From Chlorobium sp. (GTDB lineage Bacteria > Bacteroidota > Chlorobiia > Chlorobiales > Chlorobiaceae), in the NCBI GenBank assembly GCA_028282595.1, contig JANQHQ010000039.1:1-64000 (forward strand): 64,000 nt of DNA. The letters are read 5' to 3'. Positions 41,691 through 50,686 of the stretch are shown here, one piece after another (positions within the stretch are counted from its first letter, which is position 1; every line of letters starts with the position of its first letter). The notes beneath the pieces are model-generated. The model was not told the DNA's origin. It searched no databases and was given only the letters and a program-made list of their open reading frames with translations. Made by a program: the position numbers and the translations under genes.

Positions 41691-42089
41691 TCAGATGTCC
41701 AGTACGAAGGTCGCCTTCCAGATACCCCCTCTTTCTGTGACCGACGCCTCGTGCCAGGTCGCGGCCTTGATCTCCTCCAGCGGTGCGGCGGTTTTCCAGC
41801 CCCTTGCCACGCCCGATACGTGTGTTTCATCGAGGCGCGCCATCTCCAGGGTGTCGTAACACTCATGGTGCAGGTGGGCGAGGGAGAGCAGTTCGTTGAG
41901 AAAGTCCACCAGGAGCCCGACCCGGTCGGGAGCATCCACCGAAAACGGCCGCAGGACCGCTTCCGGCGACGGCTCGGGCCCCTCAACAGCGTTCATCGCC
42001 CGCACGGACTCGGAAAAAAGGCCGGAAAAGCTTTCCGAAGTTATCTCGAGCCTGACATCGGCGGTATGTTCGTGAAGCGTGTAGGGCAT
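41691..42089 (-). CDS. Archease
   Basis: A 132-residue protein matching the archease family (MTH1598/TM1083): opening PYTLHEHTADVRLEITSES, middle LLVDFLNELLSLAHLHH, and KAATWHEASVTERGGIWKATFVLDI with the conserved C-terminal Asp-Ile. Archease speeds guanylylation and turnover of the RtcB RNA ligase through a metal-binding site of acidic residues and the terminal Asp. Upstream of and coupled to thpR. It is divergent from waaA. Confidence 0.92.
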   Translation of the reverse strand: MPYTLHEHTADVRLEITSESFSGLFSESVRAMNAVEGPEPSPEAVLRPFSVDAPDRVGLLVDFLNELLSLAHLHHECYDTLEMARLDETHVSGVARGWKTAAPLEEIKAATWHEASVTERGGIWKATFVLDI

Positions 42090-42168
42090 ACCGACGACGA
42101 TCCTCCGGAATGTTGCGTTTTCACCATTTTGGTCATAGTTTCAGGAAACCGTAGCAAACAGGATCCCC

Positions 42169-43440
42169 GTGTACTTTACTCTCTATAATACGATTTTCCC
42201 GGCAGCCGCCGCCCTCGCCCGCGCCGCATCGCTCGTTTCGAAGCGACTCGGAAGGTTTTTCCGCGCCCGCAGGAACCTCTTCCGGGACCTCCGGGAACAG
42301 GCTTCCCGGCAGAAGACAGATGGCCCGGTCGTATGGGTGCACGCCGCATCCGCCGGAGAATTCGAACAGGCGCGCCCCCTGCTCGACGAGCTGAAACGGG
42401 CTCGGGGCGATATCAGGCTCCGCATTTCGTTTCAGTCGGATTCGGCCTACACCGCTTACAGGGAGTACCCCGGAGCGGATCTGGTTTTCTACCATCCTCT
42501 GGACACACCGGAAAACGCGGAGAAAACCGTCGACATCGTCAAACCGGACGTCTTCGTCCTTATGCGCTACGATTTCTGGCCGAACCACCTCCGCGCCGCC
42601 AGGCGGCGCGGCGCTTACCTGGTGCTCGCGGCGGCCGTTCTCCGGGACCGTTCGGTCTATCTCAACCCTTTCGCACGCGGTTTTTACCGTTCCGTCTTCG
42701 GCCTGTTCGACCGGATCTTCACGGTTTCCGAACGGGATCGCGTCCGCTTCGAAGCAACGTTCGGCAGAACGGACGCGCTTGCGGCGGGCGATCCGAGATT
42801 CGACCAGGTACTCCGCCGGAAGGAAAACCGGGAGAGGGTCGACCACCTGCGGTCCGTCTATGCGGGGTCCCGGCTTCTCGTCGCCGGAAGCACCTGGGAA
42901 AAGGACGAGGAGCTGCTTGTAAAAGCCTACAAGGCCATGCAGGGCTCGTTCTCCCTTATCCTGGTTCCGCACGACGTTTCCGCCTCGAACATCGAACGCC
43001 TGGAGAACGTGCTGCGCACCCATGCGATGGCGAGCGCCAGGTTTTCCGCCCGGGGAGACGATTTCAACGCCTCCTGCGTGCTGCTGGTCGACCGGACGGG
43101 CATCCTCGCGGAGCTCTACTCCCTGGCCGGAATCGCCTATGTCGGCGGCGGGTTCGGCGTGAACGTCCACAACACCCTGGAGCCGGCCGTGTACGGCATC
43201 CCCGTGCTCTTCGGACCGGCGCACCGCAACTCTCCGGAAGCCGGGGAGCTTCTCGAGGCAGGAGGAGCGGTCGAGGTCGAAAACGCCGATGCGTTTGTGC
43301 GCAGCCTGCGGACGCTCCTGAACGACCCGGCGGCCGCCGAACGCCGGGGGGATGCGGCGGATTCGTTTGTCAGGGGTCGGCTCGGCGCATCGAAAACAAT
43401 CGCCGGAACAATCGTCCGGCGTCTTGAAACCCGCCGCTGA
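42169..43440 (+). CDS. waaA: 3-deoxy-D-manno-octulosonic acid (Kdo) transferase
   Basis: A 423-residue inner-membrane-associated glycosyltransferase (GT30) that adds Kdo to lipid A precursors. The catalytic Glu is in VHAASAGEFEQARPLL, and the family signatures FVLMRYDFWPNHL, GSTWEKDEELL and YVGGGFGVNVHNTLEPAVYGIPVLFGP follow. The start codon is GTG at 42169, with an N-terminal hydrophobic anchor (TLYNTIFPAAAALARAASLV). It indicates a normal lipopolysaccharide inner core. Divergent from archease. Confidence 0.94.
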   Translation: MYFTLYNTIFPAAAALARAASLVSKRLGRFFRARRNLFRDLREQASRQKTDGPVVWVHAASAGEFEQARPLLDELKRARGDIRLRISFQSDSAYTAYREYPGADLVFYHPLDTPENAEKTVDIVKPDVFVLMRYDFWPNHLRAARRRGAYLVLAAAVLRDRSVYLNPFARGFYRSVFGLFDRIFTVSERDRVRFEATFGRTDALAAGDPRFDQVLRRKENRERVDHLRSVYAGSRLLVAGSTWEKDEELLVKAYKAMQGSFSLILVPHDVSASNIERLENVLRTHAMASARFSARGDDFNASCVLLVDRTGILAELYSLAGIAYVGGGFGVNVHNTLEPAVYGIPVLFGPAHRNSPEAGELLEAGGAVEVENADAFVRSLRTLLNDPAAAERRGDAADSFVRGRLGASKTIAGTIVRRLETRR

Positions 43441-43510
43441 CGAATCGCTATATTTTTGCCTAAATTGAGCGATCAGCACACTCTCAGGAAATCATAACAT
43501 CCACTGCACC

Positions 43511-43975
43511 ATGTTCGCACGAGCCCAGACCTTTTACCTTTTCGCCGCCGCTATCCTCGCCGTTTCCAGCATGTTCTTTCCTTTCTGGTACTTCGTATCC
43601 GACAGCGGCTACGCCCTCAGGGATTTCGGTCCGCTTGCCGACGCGGGCGCGCTGCATGTTGCCGGCCTCTATCTTTCGAGCGTCCTTTCGCCCCTCACCG
43701 CCCTCCTGGCGGCGGGCGCGGCATTTCTCTACAAAAACAGGGCTCTTCAGAGCCGTATCATCCTGCTCCTGATCGTGCTCTTTCTCGGCGACATCCTCAC
43801 CGGACTGCTCTCCGCCCATTTCGTGAACATCTATCTGGAACAGTCGGCCGCCACCGTCGAGCACGCACCCGGCGAAGGGCTTTTTGCGCTCCTGCCCGAG
43901 CCGCTCCTGTTCTGGCTTGCGCTGAAAGGGGTGAAAAAGGATGAAAAAATCGCCACGGCCTACAAACGCCTCTGA
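43511..43975 (+). CDS. DUF4293-type four-helix membrane protein
   Basis: A 154-residue protein with four hydrophobic segments (TFYLFAAAILAVSSMFFPFW, VLSPLTALLAAGAAFLY, IILLLIVLFLGDILTGLLSA and a short LLFWLALKGV) and the opening RAQTFYLF, as in the DUF4293 family of Bacteroidetes and Chlorobi. No function is known. Followed after 27 bases by pdxA, so co-transcription is likely. Confidence 0.72.
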   Translation: MFARAQTFYLFAAAILAVSSMFFPFWYFVSDSGYALRDFGPLADAGALHVAGLYLSSVLSPLTALLAAGAAFLYKNRALQSRIILLLIVLFLGDILTGLLSAHFVNIYLEQSAATVEHAPGEGLFALLPEPLLFWLALKGVKKDEKIATAYKRL

Positions 43976-44002
43976 CAACAACCTCGGGAGAAGACCGAAA
44001 CC

Positions 44003-45025
44003 ATGAAGCGCTACACCGCGTGGACGACCGGGGATATCCACGGCATCGGCCCCGAAATCATTCTGAAAGCCTTTCAAAATCCCGGCCGGAGCGTACGCCG
44101 TCCTCTTGCGATCGGTTCGGCCGAGGCTCTGGGCTTCTATAATTCCAAGCTCGGGCTCGACGTCGGCATGGCGGTTTACGACTCCTTCGAGGAGTTCCGG
44201 AAAACGCCGCCTCCGCCGACCGTACTGCCGGTCCTGGGCGTCGCCGAACCCTCCTCAACCCTCCGTCCGGGAGCCGTTTCGGAGGAAGCCGGGCGTATCG
44301 CCATGCAAGCCGTCGAAGAGGCCGGAAGGCTCTGTCTCGACGGCAGTGTACGGGCCATGGTGACGGGCCCGATCCACAAGGAGGCTATCGCAAGAGCCGG
44401 ATACGCCAACACCGGACACACCGACTTTTTGGCGGAACTGTGCGGGGGTATCGAACCGACCATGTTTTTCCACGACGCACGGTCGCGGCTCGCCGTTGCG
44501 CTCGCGACCATTCACGTGCCGCTCGGAAGGGTTCCGGACCTCGTGCGCTCACTGGACCTCGACAAGCTTCTTTCCGGGCTGGCCGACTCCCTGCGCGCGG
44601 ACTTCGGCATTCCCGAGCCCCGTATCGCGGTGCTCGGTCTCAATCCCCACGCTTCCGACGGCGGCGTCATGGGCGTCGAGGAAGAGGAGATCATCTCGCC
44701 CTCCGTTCGCGCGCTTGCCGGACGGGAACGCGTGGAAGGTCCGTTCCCGGCGGACGGCTTCTTCGGGGCCGGTCTCTACCGCGACTACGACGCCGTGCTT
44801 GCGATGTACCACGACCAGGGACTGCTCCCGTTCAAGGTGCTCGCCTTCGAGACCGGCGTCAACGTAACCCTCGGCCTGCCGGTCGTGCGCACCTCGCCCG
44901 ACCACGGAACCGGGTTCGATATCGCCGGGCTCGGCTGCGCATCGCCCGCGAGTTTTTCCGAAGCCGCGATACTGGCCGAAACGATTGCGGACAACAGGGA
45001 AAGAACGTCAAAATTCAAAAGGTAA
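44003..45025 (+). CDS. pdxA: 4-hydroxythreonine-4-phosphate dehydrogenase
   Basis: A 340-residue enzyme of the DXP-dependent pyridoxal phosphate pathway, oxidising 4-phosphohydroxythreonine with NAD. The metal-binding histidines lie in TGHTDFLAEL, ATIHVPL and MYHDQGLLPFK; the opening TTGDIHGIGPEIILKA and the closing TSPDHGTGFDIAG are intact. Downstream of DUF4293, upstream of the ftsE-like gene by 71 bases. PdxJ is not in the window. Confidence 0.95.
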   Translation: MKRYTAWTTGDIHGIGPEIILKAFQNPGRSVRRPLAIGSAEALGFYNSKLGLDVGMAVYDSFEEFRKTPPPPTVLPVLGVAEPSSTLRPGAVSEEAGRIAMQAVEEAGRLCLDGSVRAMVTGPIHKEAIARAGYANTGHTDFLAELCGGIEPTMFFHDARSRLAVALATIHVPLGRVPDLVRSLDLDKLLSGLADSLRADFGIPEPRIAVLGLNPHASDGGVMGVEEEEIISPSVRALAGRERVEGPFPADGFFGAGLYRDYDAVLAMYHDQGLLPFKVLAFETGVNVTLGLPVVRTSPDHGTGFDIAGLGCASPASFSEAAILAETIADNRERTSKFKR

Positions 45026-45096
45026 ACGTCAAAAAATCATCAACTTCGGCATTTCGGGATACACAACTCAACAGATCAACAATTCAGCTCTAATCA

Positions 45097-45807
45097 ATGA
45101 TCTCATTCGTCAACGTCGATCTCGAACTGGACCGGAAACCCGTTCTCAAACAGGTGAACCTTTCGGTCGATCCCGGCCAGTTTCTCTATATCGTCGGGAA
45201 AAGCGGCAGCGGGAAGACAACGCTGCTCAAGGCGCTCTACATGGAAATCAAACCGGCCAGGGGCGAAGTCTCGATCGGCGGGTACAAATCCTCGTCGATC
45301 AGGAGGCGGCACATTCCGCACCTGCGCCGGAAACTCGGGATCGTCTTCCAGGATTTTCGTCTTCTCGAGGACCGGACGGTCTATGAAAACCTCGCCTTCG
45401 TGCTGAAGGTGACCAACACCAGAAGCCGTCTGATAAAGGACAAGGTCATGACTGCCTTGCAGGAGGTGGGGCTCGAACATCTCGCGAAACAGATGCCGTT
45501 CAACCTTTCCGGGGGCGAACAGCAGCGCGTGGCCATCGCTCGCGCGCTTGTGCGGGAACCGATAGCCATCCTCGCCGACGAGCCGACGGGAAACCTCGAC
45601 CCGGACACCTCGCTGGAGATCCTCGAATACCTGAAAAAGATCAACCGCAAGGGCATCGCGGTCATTGTCGCGACGCACGATTACGAACTGGTGCGGCACC
45701 ACCCGTCGAAAACCCTGCAGATCAGCGGAGAGTCCCTCCGGGAAGCGACATTCAGCGACTCCCCCGCGGGATACCGGCCGACGGCCAGCGTCCAAACCGG
45801 CGACTGA
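45097..45807 (+). CDS. ftsE: FtsE-like ABC ATPase
   Basis: A 236-residue ATPase with Walker A GKSGSGKT (34-41), the Q-loop GIVFQDFRLLEDRTVYENLAF, signature NLSGGEQQR and Walker B AILADEPTGNLD. These match FtsE, which with the membrane protein FtsX controls septal peptidoglycan hydrolysis. No ftsX follows: the next gene is a transposase on the other strand 61 bases away. Either FtsX is encoded elsewhere or the operon was cut there. A LolD-like role is the alternative, since the two families look similar. Confidence 0.85.
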   Translation: MISFVNVDLELDRKPVLKQVNLSVDPGQFLYIVGKSGSGKTTLLKALYMEIKPARGEVSIGGYKSSSIRRRHIPHLRRKLGIVFQDFRLLEDRTVYENLAFVLKVTNTRSRLIKDKVMTALQEVGLEHLAKQMPFNLSGGEQQRVAIARALVREPIAILADEPTGNLDPDTSLEILEYLKKINRKGIAVIVATHDYELVRHHPSKTLQISGESLREATFSDSPAGYRPTASVQTGD

Positions 45808-45868
45808 GATATTCCGGATTCAAACGCAAACTCAGGGAACGTCGTCGAATAGCAGCAAAAGCTCCGAT

Positions 45869-46828
45869 TCAACGAACCATATGGCTTACAGCACCTGTTG
45901 TCACCCACAACTGCCTTGCCGTTTCAGCAAGCGACAAGCCGTACTCATGGACAAACTTCCTTGCCAGCTCTTTTCTTATCGCGGGCAATCGTCCTTTTCG
46001 GCTGCCCGAACGTAAAGCGGCAACGCCGATTCCCTCTTTCCTGCAAGCATTCTCGATATCACGGACGATTCGCCGTGCACGCTCCTCTGCGGACAACAGT
46101 TGTCCACCCTGATCTTCAGCCTCCCGGAGCACTTCCCTGACAAAGGAATCCCCTCCGAGTATCCGATCGTCGCTGAGCGCTTTTATTCCCTGCTTCCGCA
46201 TCGACAGCACATTCGACCACCCCCCGTGAGATCGAAGCAATCCTCCTCCCGAAAGCTCCTTCTCCCGGTTTATCCCGGCCTCTTCTTCCAGATACTCTGC
46301 GTAGGCTTTTCCGGCCTCACCTTCCCTGTCGCCGAAACGTTGCAGAACGTACTCGCGATCCAGCCAGGCGTAGTGAACCTTGTTCATCATGACCGCATGG
46401 CTGCACCAGGGATACGACGCCAGTTCTTCGAACGATTTGACGAGTTCTGCGCGCAATGGATTGAGATGGATGTAGGCGACCAGTTTATCGAAATACGCTT
46501 CTTCTTCACAGATTATCGATTTGTATCTGTTCTGAAAGAGATGGCCCACTCGTCGATGCCGGCGATTGAAATACTGCGCATACCCGGAAAGCAAACGGCG
46601 CATGAACGTCGATAAACCCTGTTCACCGCTTTTCAGCAGGATATGGGCGTGGTTTGTCATGAGTGCGAACGCGTAGATACCGGTACCCGTCCCTCGAGCC
46701 AGTTCGCCCGTGCGCCGAAGAAACTCCTTTCTGTCTTCGTCGTCCCGAACGATAACCCCCTTCTCGATTCCACGGATTATCACATGATGCAATGTCCCCG
46801 GCGCATCCAGCCTTGCTCCTCGTGGCAT
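45869..46828 (-). CDS. REP-associated tyrosine transposase (RAYT-type Y1 transposase)
   Basis: A 319-residue single-strand DNA transposase-like protein. Its HUH motif is His60-Ala-His62 (MTNHAHILLK), and the presumed nucleophile tyrosine lies in SGYAQYFNRRHRRVGHLFQNRY. The C-terminal 90 residues contain a helix-turn-helix (ETARQLWVTTGAVSHMV) of the DnaA-like type found in RAYTs. Such proteins act on hairpin REP sequences rather than on their own ends. It appears intact. Its first about 140 bases plus about 100 bases of upstream sequence are duplicated at 48718-48955. It may mobilise the hairpin repeats of this genome (inference). Confidence 0.88.
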   Translation of the reverse strand: MPRGARLDAPGTLHHVIIRGIEKGVIVRDDEDRKEFLRRTGELARGTGTGIYAFALMTNHAHILLKSGEQGLSTFMRRLLSGYAQYFNRRHRRVGHLFQNRYKSIICEEEAYFDKLVAYIHLNPLRAELVKSFEELASYPWCSHAVMMNKVHYAWLDREYVLQRFGDREGEAGKAYAEYLEEEAGINREKELSGGGLLRSHGGWSNVLSMRKQGIKALSDDRILGGDSFVREVLREAEDQGGQLLSAEERARRIVRDIENACRKEGIGVAALRSGSRKGRLPAIRKELARKFVHEYGLSLAETARQLWVTTGAVSHMVR

Positions 46829-46932
46829 GCTATCGGATCTCGTTTATGAAAAAAGCCGGTTTTTCCTGTTTTCAATATACGAAGCTTATCCCGCTTTTCA
46901 AGCTAATAAACAACGTCCCCTATCTGACGGCG
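46689..46932. repeat. Boundary repeat 1a (RAYT 5' end and leader)
   Basis: A segment running from inside the RAYT 5' end to the phrase ending CTAATAAACAACGTCCCC. It is repeated with about 85 percent identity by eye at 48718-48945. The leader part contains AGCCGGTTTTTCCTGTTTTC and ATATACGAAGCT in both copies. After AACAACGTCCCC the two sequences diverge completely, marking the edge of accessory module 1. Confidence 0.8.
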
Positions 46933-47041
46933 CTGAAATAATTCGAGGGATTTATATTTTGAAGGAAATGGTCCGCATTTTTCAGCCCAGATAGGCCCGC
47001 ACAATTAACGCTTGCCAGAACATCTTCATAAAGAAATCACG

Positions 47042-47596
47042 ATGACAAAAGAAAATATCCTGGTAAGAGACGAGAAAAAGTACGATGCCGACGTCATTAC
47101 CGAAGTGACTGCGGCGGCCTTCGAGTCCCTGGAGTTCAGCACCCAAACTGAGCAGTTCATCATCGAGGAGCTTCGTTCCGCAAGGGCCTTGACCTTATCG
47201 CTGGTCGCGGAAGTAGATGGTCGTGTTGTGGGGCATATTGCATTTTCTCCCGTGGTCATCTCAGATGGCACCACTGATTGGTACGGACTTGGACCGGTCT
47301 CAGTGCTGCCGATGTACCAGCGAAAGGGCATTGGCTCAACGCTGATACAGAAAGGTCTGTCACGATTGAGAGACCTCGGCGCCAAAGGCTGCTGTCTCAT
47401 CGGACATCCGCGGTATTACAGGAAATTTGGATTTGACAATGTTCCCGGGCTTGGACTGAAGGGAGTTCCGGAAGAGATATTTTTTGCACTTTCCTTTGAC
47501 GGTTGCTTTCCGCAGGGTAATACCACGCTCCATGAAGCATTCAAGGCAACTGGCCCGCAAGCGCCGGCAGAGGACAAGGCCGCGTCATCCCGCTGA
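47042..47596 (+). CDS. GNAT-family N-acetyltransferase
   Basis: A 184-residue acetyltransferase with the acetyl-CoA-binding motif GPVSVLPMYQRKGIGSTLIQKGL in the middle and the YYRKFGFDN phrase typical of small-molecule or peptide acetyltransferases. The ATG at 47042 follows TCATAAAGAAATCACG. Substrate unknown. It is the first gene of the lower-GC accessory region, flanked by boundary repeat 1a on the left. Confidence 0.85.
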   Translation: MTKENILVRDEKKYDADVITEVTAAAFESLEFSTQTEQFIIEELRSARALTLSLVAEVDGRVVGHIAFSPVVISDGTTDWYGLGPVSVLPMYQRKGIGSTLIQKGLSRLRDLGAKGCCLIGHPRYYRKFGFDNVPGLGLKGVPEEIFFALSFDGCFPQGNTTLHEAFKATGPQAPAEDKAASSR

Positions 47597-47640
47597 TGCT
47601 CGACGTCAGGACTTGCATCCATCCTCGCAAATCATTCGTA

Positions 47641-47895
47641 CTAAGCGGACCATCTGTTTAGCTTTGGTATTCCTCTTGTGAATATCCATGCCACAAATTT
47701 CGGTATTCCTTCCTCATTCATTTTTTTAATGCAAAACTCCTGCATCTCTTTTGCTGTCCTGCACCCATCGAGGAAATTACCATCCTGGTAACAAAGGCTA
47801 CAATATTCAGTGCTTTTGCTCCCATCACTGTTAGTCCCTCCATGTTGTGGATCTTCCTTTATTGGCATTCCACAGCTTTGACAAAAGCTATTCAT
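47641..47895 (-). CDS. Small zinc-ribbon protein
   Basis: An 84-residue protein with two Cys pairs: CQSCG near the N terminus and CSLC in the middle, plus a third Cys in DGCRTAKEM, matching the Zn_ribbon_2-type domain (MNSFCQSCGMPI...TEYCSLCYQDG) often annotated as putative zinc ribbon. It binds zinc; a regulatory or chaperone role is possible but unproven. AT-rich codons suggest acquisition. Confidence 0.78.
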   Translation of the reverse strand: MNSFCQSCGMPIKEDPQHGGTNSDGSKSTEYCSLCYQDGNFLDGCRTAKEMQEFCIKKMNEEGIPKFVAWIFTRGIPKLNRWSA

Positions 47896-48027
47896 AAGCC
47901 TAACTCCTTATAGCTGAAACATAACGAGTTGTTCAGCAGTTGACAGGGCAATACGAAACATCAATTTGCCAAGACCGCCCTGCCCGAGTAATCTGTTGCA
48001 ACAAATTGCCGGCAGATCATTTCATCA

Positions 48028-48522
48028 TTATTGTATATTTATACCTTCCTGTTCAAGTCGTTTTTTAACTCTTTCTCTGACCTTTGGAAAAATTATTTGT
48101 GTTCGATTTTGACCTGCGGCCACACTCTCTTGCATAACATTTGGCATGTTTAGTATAAGCTTCTTGCCCAAATCGCTTCGATAAAATTTGAGCAAGTCTT
48201 TGATATCCTGATGACTATAGTATTTAGAATAGATTTGTATCAACTCCTGAACCAAACCATTTGAATTATTCATTTCATAATTCACGCTACTAATCACTTC
48301 TTCTTCAATAATGGCAAAAATTCTTGGATCGATATCCGGCCGCAATTCTTTAAAACCCGTTGCCATTTGTTGGACTATCATGGCACCCATTTGAGCCCCC
48401 ATATCAAGAGACCCGGTAATTTTTAACAATTCAAGAGTGTCTTCATCCTGATCCGCATAACAGTTTACATTACCTGTCAAAACGACAACGGATATAATTA
48501 GTGCGATATAAAATTTGTTCAT
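48028..48522 (-). CDS. Exported DUF2059 protein
   Basis: A 164-residue protein with a signal peptide (MNKFYIALIISVVVLTGNVN, cleavage near CYA) and a helical DUF2059 domain (GLVQELIQIYSKYYSHQDIKDLLKFYRSDLGKKLI), whose conserved FYRSDLGKK phrase is present. The function of the family is unknown; it is secreted. AT-rich composition and its place between boundary repeats suggest it came with accessory module 1. Confidence 0.82.
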   Translation of the reverse strand: MNKFYIALIISVVVLTGNVNCYADQDEDTLELLKITGSLDMGAQMGAMIVQQMATGFKELRPDIDPRIFAIIEEEVISSVNYEMNNSNGLVQELIQIYSKYYSHQDIKDLLKFYRSDLGKKLILNMPNVMQESVAAGQNRTQIIFPKVRERVKKRLEQEGINIQ

Positions 48523-48574
48523 TTCCTCCCTCTATCTTTATTATTTCATAGCACGGATTCTCTTCAATTTTTTT

Positions 48575-48717
48575 TAAAATTTATCACATTTTTGCTTTAT
48601 GCTCAAACAAACATCTGCGGTTTGTCAGCCAGAATGACATATTTCAATAGCCATTATCGATGAGCAGGGCTCTTCACGCTGTTCGAAAGTCCGAATCTCG
48701 GCGAGTTTATCCCTGCT
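48575..48717. repeat. Boundary repeat 2a (nrdJ-downstream type)
   Basis: Shares CTCAAACAAACATCTG...GTCAGCC...ACATATTT with 52112-52160, and CGATG.GCAGGGCTCTTCACG followed by AATCTCGGC.AGTTT with 52293-52350. The second part is the 3' region of nrdJ, including half of its terminator. It ends accessory module 1 on the right. Confidence 0.7.
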
Positions 48718-48857
48718 TGAGCCAGTTCACCCATGCACCGAAGAAACTCTTTTCTGTCTTCGTCGCCCCGAACGATACCCCCCATCTCGATTCCACGGAT
48801 TATCACATGGTGCAATGTTCCCCGGCGCATCCAGCCTTGCTCCTCTTGGCATGCCAT
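48718..48857 (-). pseudogene. RAYT transposase 5' fragment
   Basis: Encodes GTLHHVIIRGIEMGGIVRGD and RKEFLRCMGELAQ, the first about 45 codons of the RAYT at 45869-46828, then ends at the junction with nrdJ-downstream sequence. The start region is frameshifted by insertion of bases relative to the intact gene. It is not functional. Confidence 0.85.
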
Positions 48858-48945
48858 TATTTCTCGTTAGAAGAAGCCGGTTTTTCCTGTTTTCAATATA
48901 CGAAGCTCAATCAACTTTTCAACCTAATAAACAACGTCCCCCACT
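48718..48945. repeat. Boundary repeat 1b (RAYT 5' end and leader)
   Basis: Second copy of the segment at 46689-46932, ending in CCTAATAAACAACGTCCCC. It begins accessory module 2. Confidence 0.8.
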
Positions 48946-49046
48946 CTCACTGATCCTCATCTCCTCTACTGCTTTGCTACGACACACTTATAGGATGCCC
49001 CCTATTTCCAAAGATAACTGTTCGGCGAGATATTTAAGAATACATA

Positions 49047-50618
49047 TTAAGCCCTTTTGATTCTCCAGTACAACATATCATTCAAGGCTTTCAATAAAAA
49101 TCCATCTGCAATGCGATCAGTACAGTTTGTGCAAAATTGCCGCTTTATTAGGGAAAGAACAATATCTTTCCTGATCTGACAAAAATCCATCGGACATTCT
49201 TTAACCTTTGAATGAAAGCCGACATCAGTGAAGTATACCACCAATTGACTCACCAGAATGTGCACCAAACCTTCTTCCAACGAACACTCCGCCGCATTGA
49301 CAAAGTTCTGTAGTTGGTATGCGGAGACAAACATGAACCTGCTATCGATATTGCTAGGGCCCGAGATATAATTGTAACGAATACTCTCATCATGTTTATC
49401 TACAAATGCGAGTGGATATCGTGTAAAACACCCAACAACATCAACTGCCAATTCGTCAAATTGCCAGAAAAATGCCCTATTGATCTCATACACACTAAAG
49501 TTGCGTTGGCTCTCAATTGATATGACTGCGTTTCGTGCAGCGTCCAGCTCAGTGTTCTGTGGTGCCGTAAAATGGAAATACTTTTGACATTTATTTAATT
49601 CCTGTGCAACTTGGGAAACATTGGTAAGGCCGAGATCAAGATCAAGGAGACCAACGCGATATCGATATGTTAGGACAGCAGGCTTTTTCTTACCAGTTGG
49701 TTTTATCCGAGTTTCAACTGCCACTAATTGTTCCTTCTCATGCGATAGCAGCTTATTGTGGTTTGTCTTAGCCTCATTTATTTTCTTTGGTAAATAACGA
49801 AAAAGTGGCGACCATGTATAAGCTTTACCATTAACCTTATTATTTTCACCATCTGCCCAAATGATGGGGAGTGTATTGTTTGGGCATTGGTAGTAGTATG
49901 CAGTCAGAAGCGCCGCGTCGCCATAACCCATAGGGTGTTTAGGATAGACTCTTTCTCCAAGTTGTCGTAAGCGCTCACATTCTTGTCCTGTAAAGGACGA
50001 TCTAGCGTTGACTACGGGTATCTGTGGAATAACATGCACACGAGGCATTTCTTTACGAAAACGGTCAAGAGCATCCTGTGAGATTGCTATAGCTAATACA
50101 TATATCTTATGTTCACCATAATGCTGTAGCTTTGGCCATACCTCTCTTAGAAATTGGTTACCTGTTCCATGTGTGTCATTAAATAGAATAAACACTGGAT
50201 CATGAAACGTCTGTGAATTTAGTTCACTGACGTGATACACTTGATTTTGAAGTAATTCCCAGTTCTTCACCAAATCATAGGCATGCCGATCAGCGCTATC
50301 TGCAGCGCCATCAGGTGTCACTAGAACAATATCTGATGGAGTGTTACCCGTATTTGTGAGGTGTCGTTCTATTGCCCTGTATAACTGGTTAAGTCGAGAA
50401 ACAAAGGCTTCAGAAGAATAGAACTTCAACGAATAGAATATCCGGAGAGCGAGTCGCTTGTCCTCAATATCATCAAAATTGCAGAACCAGTTATCAAGAT
50501 TCATTGCAAATGGTTGCGTATGAAGACCCCATTGCTGCAACTTCTGCACAATAATGGCTTTATCACGAGGATCAAGACCAATAAGAAAAGGATCATTAAA
50601 ACAATCAAATAGATTCAT
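49047..50618 (-). CDS. Phosphoribosyltransferase-like protein (PRTase-CE-like)
   Basis: A 523-residue soluble protein. The phrase VFILFNDTHGTGNQF (residues 142-156) fits a PRPP loop (hydrophobic strand, Asp148, GTG) of type I phosphoribosyltransferases. The later segment HPMGYGDAALLTAYYYQCPN, then NTLPIIWADG...W.PLFRYLP is a signature I recall from the PRTase-CE group, described by comparative genomics in prokaryotic conflict systems. The N-terminal 90 residues are helical, and the C-terminal 200 residues are unrecognised and contain scattered cysteines (CTNCTD). Codon use is AT-rich against the chromosome. Its substrate and biological role are unknown; a defence role is inference. Confidence 0.75.
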   Translation of the reverse strand: MNLFDCFNDPFLIGLDPRDKAIIVQKLQQWGLHTQPFAMNLDNWFCNFDDIEDKRLALRIFYSLKFYSSEAFVSRLNQLYRAIERHLTNTGNTPSDIVLVTPDGAADSADRHAYDLVKNWELLQNQVYHVSELNSQTFHDPVFILFNDTHGTGNQFLREVWPKLQHYGEHKIYVLAIAISQDALDRFRKEMPRVHVIPQIPVVNARSSFTGQECERLRQLGERVYPKHPMGYGDAALLTAYYYQCPNNTLPIIWADGENNKVNGKAYTWSPLFRYLPKKINEAKTNHNKLLSHEKEQLVAVETRIKPTGKKKPAVLTYRYRVGLLDLDLGLTNVSQVAQELNKCQKYFHFTAPQNTELDAARNAVISIESQRNFSVYEINRAFFWQFDELAVDVVGCFTRYPLAFVDKHDESIRYNYISGPSNIDSRFMFVSAYQLQNFVNAAECSLEEGLVHILVSQLVVYFTDVGFHSKVKECPMDFCQIRKDIVLSLIKRQFCTNCTDRIADGFLLKALNDMLYWRIKRA

Positions 50619-50686
50619 CCGATGCCTCTCATTTTGTTACATACCAGATCAAGCCGTGATTTCCACTTCTGCTTCTAATCGCTTGA

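Noticed and set aside
47896..47960. Second attC-like site (GCCTAAC) upstream of the zinc-ribbon gene
   Set aside because: The left core fits, but no matching GTTRRRY core or pairing arms were found at a sensible distance.
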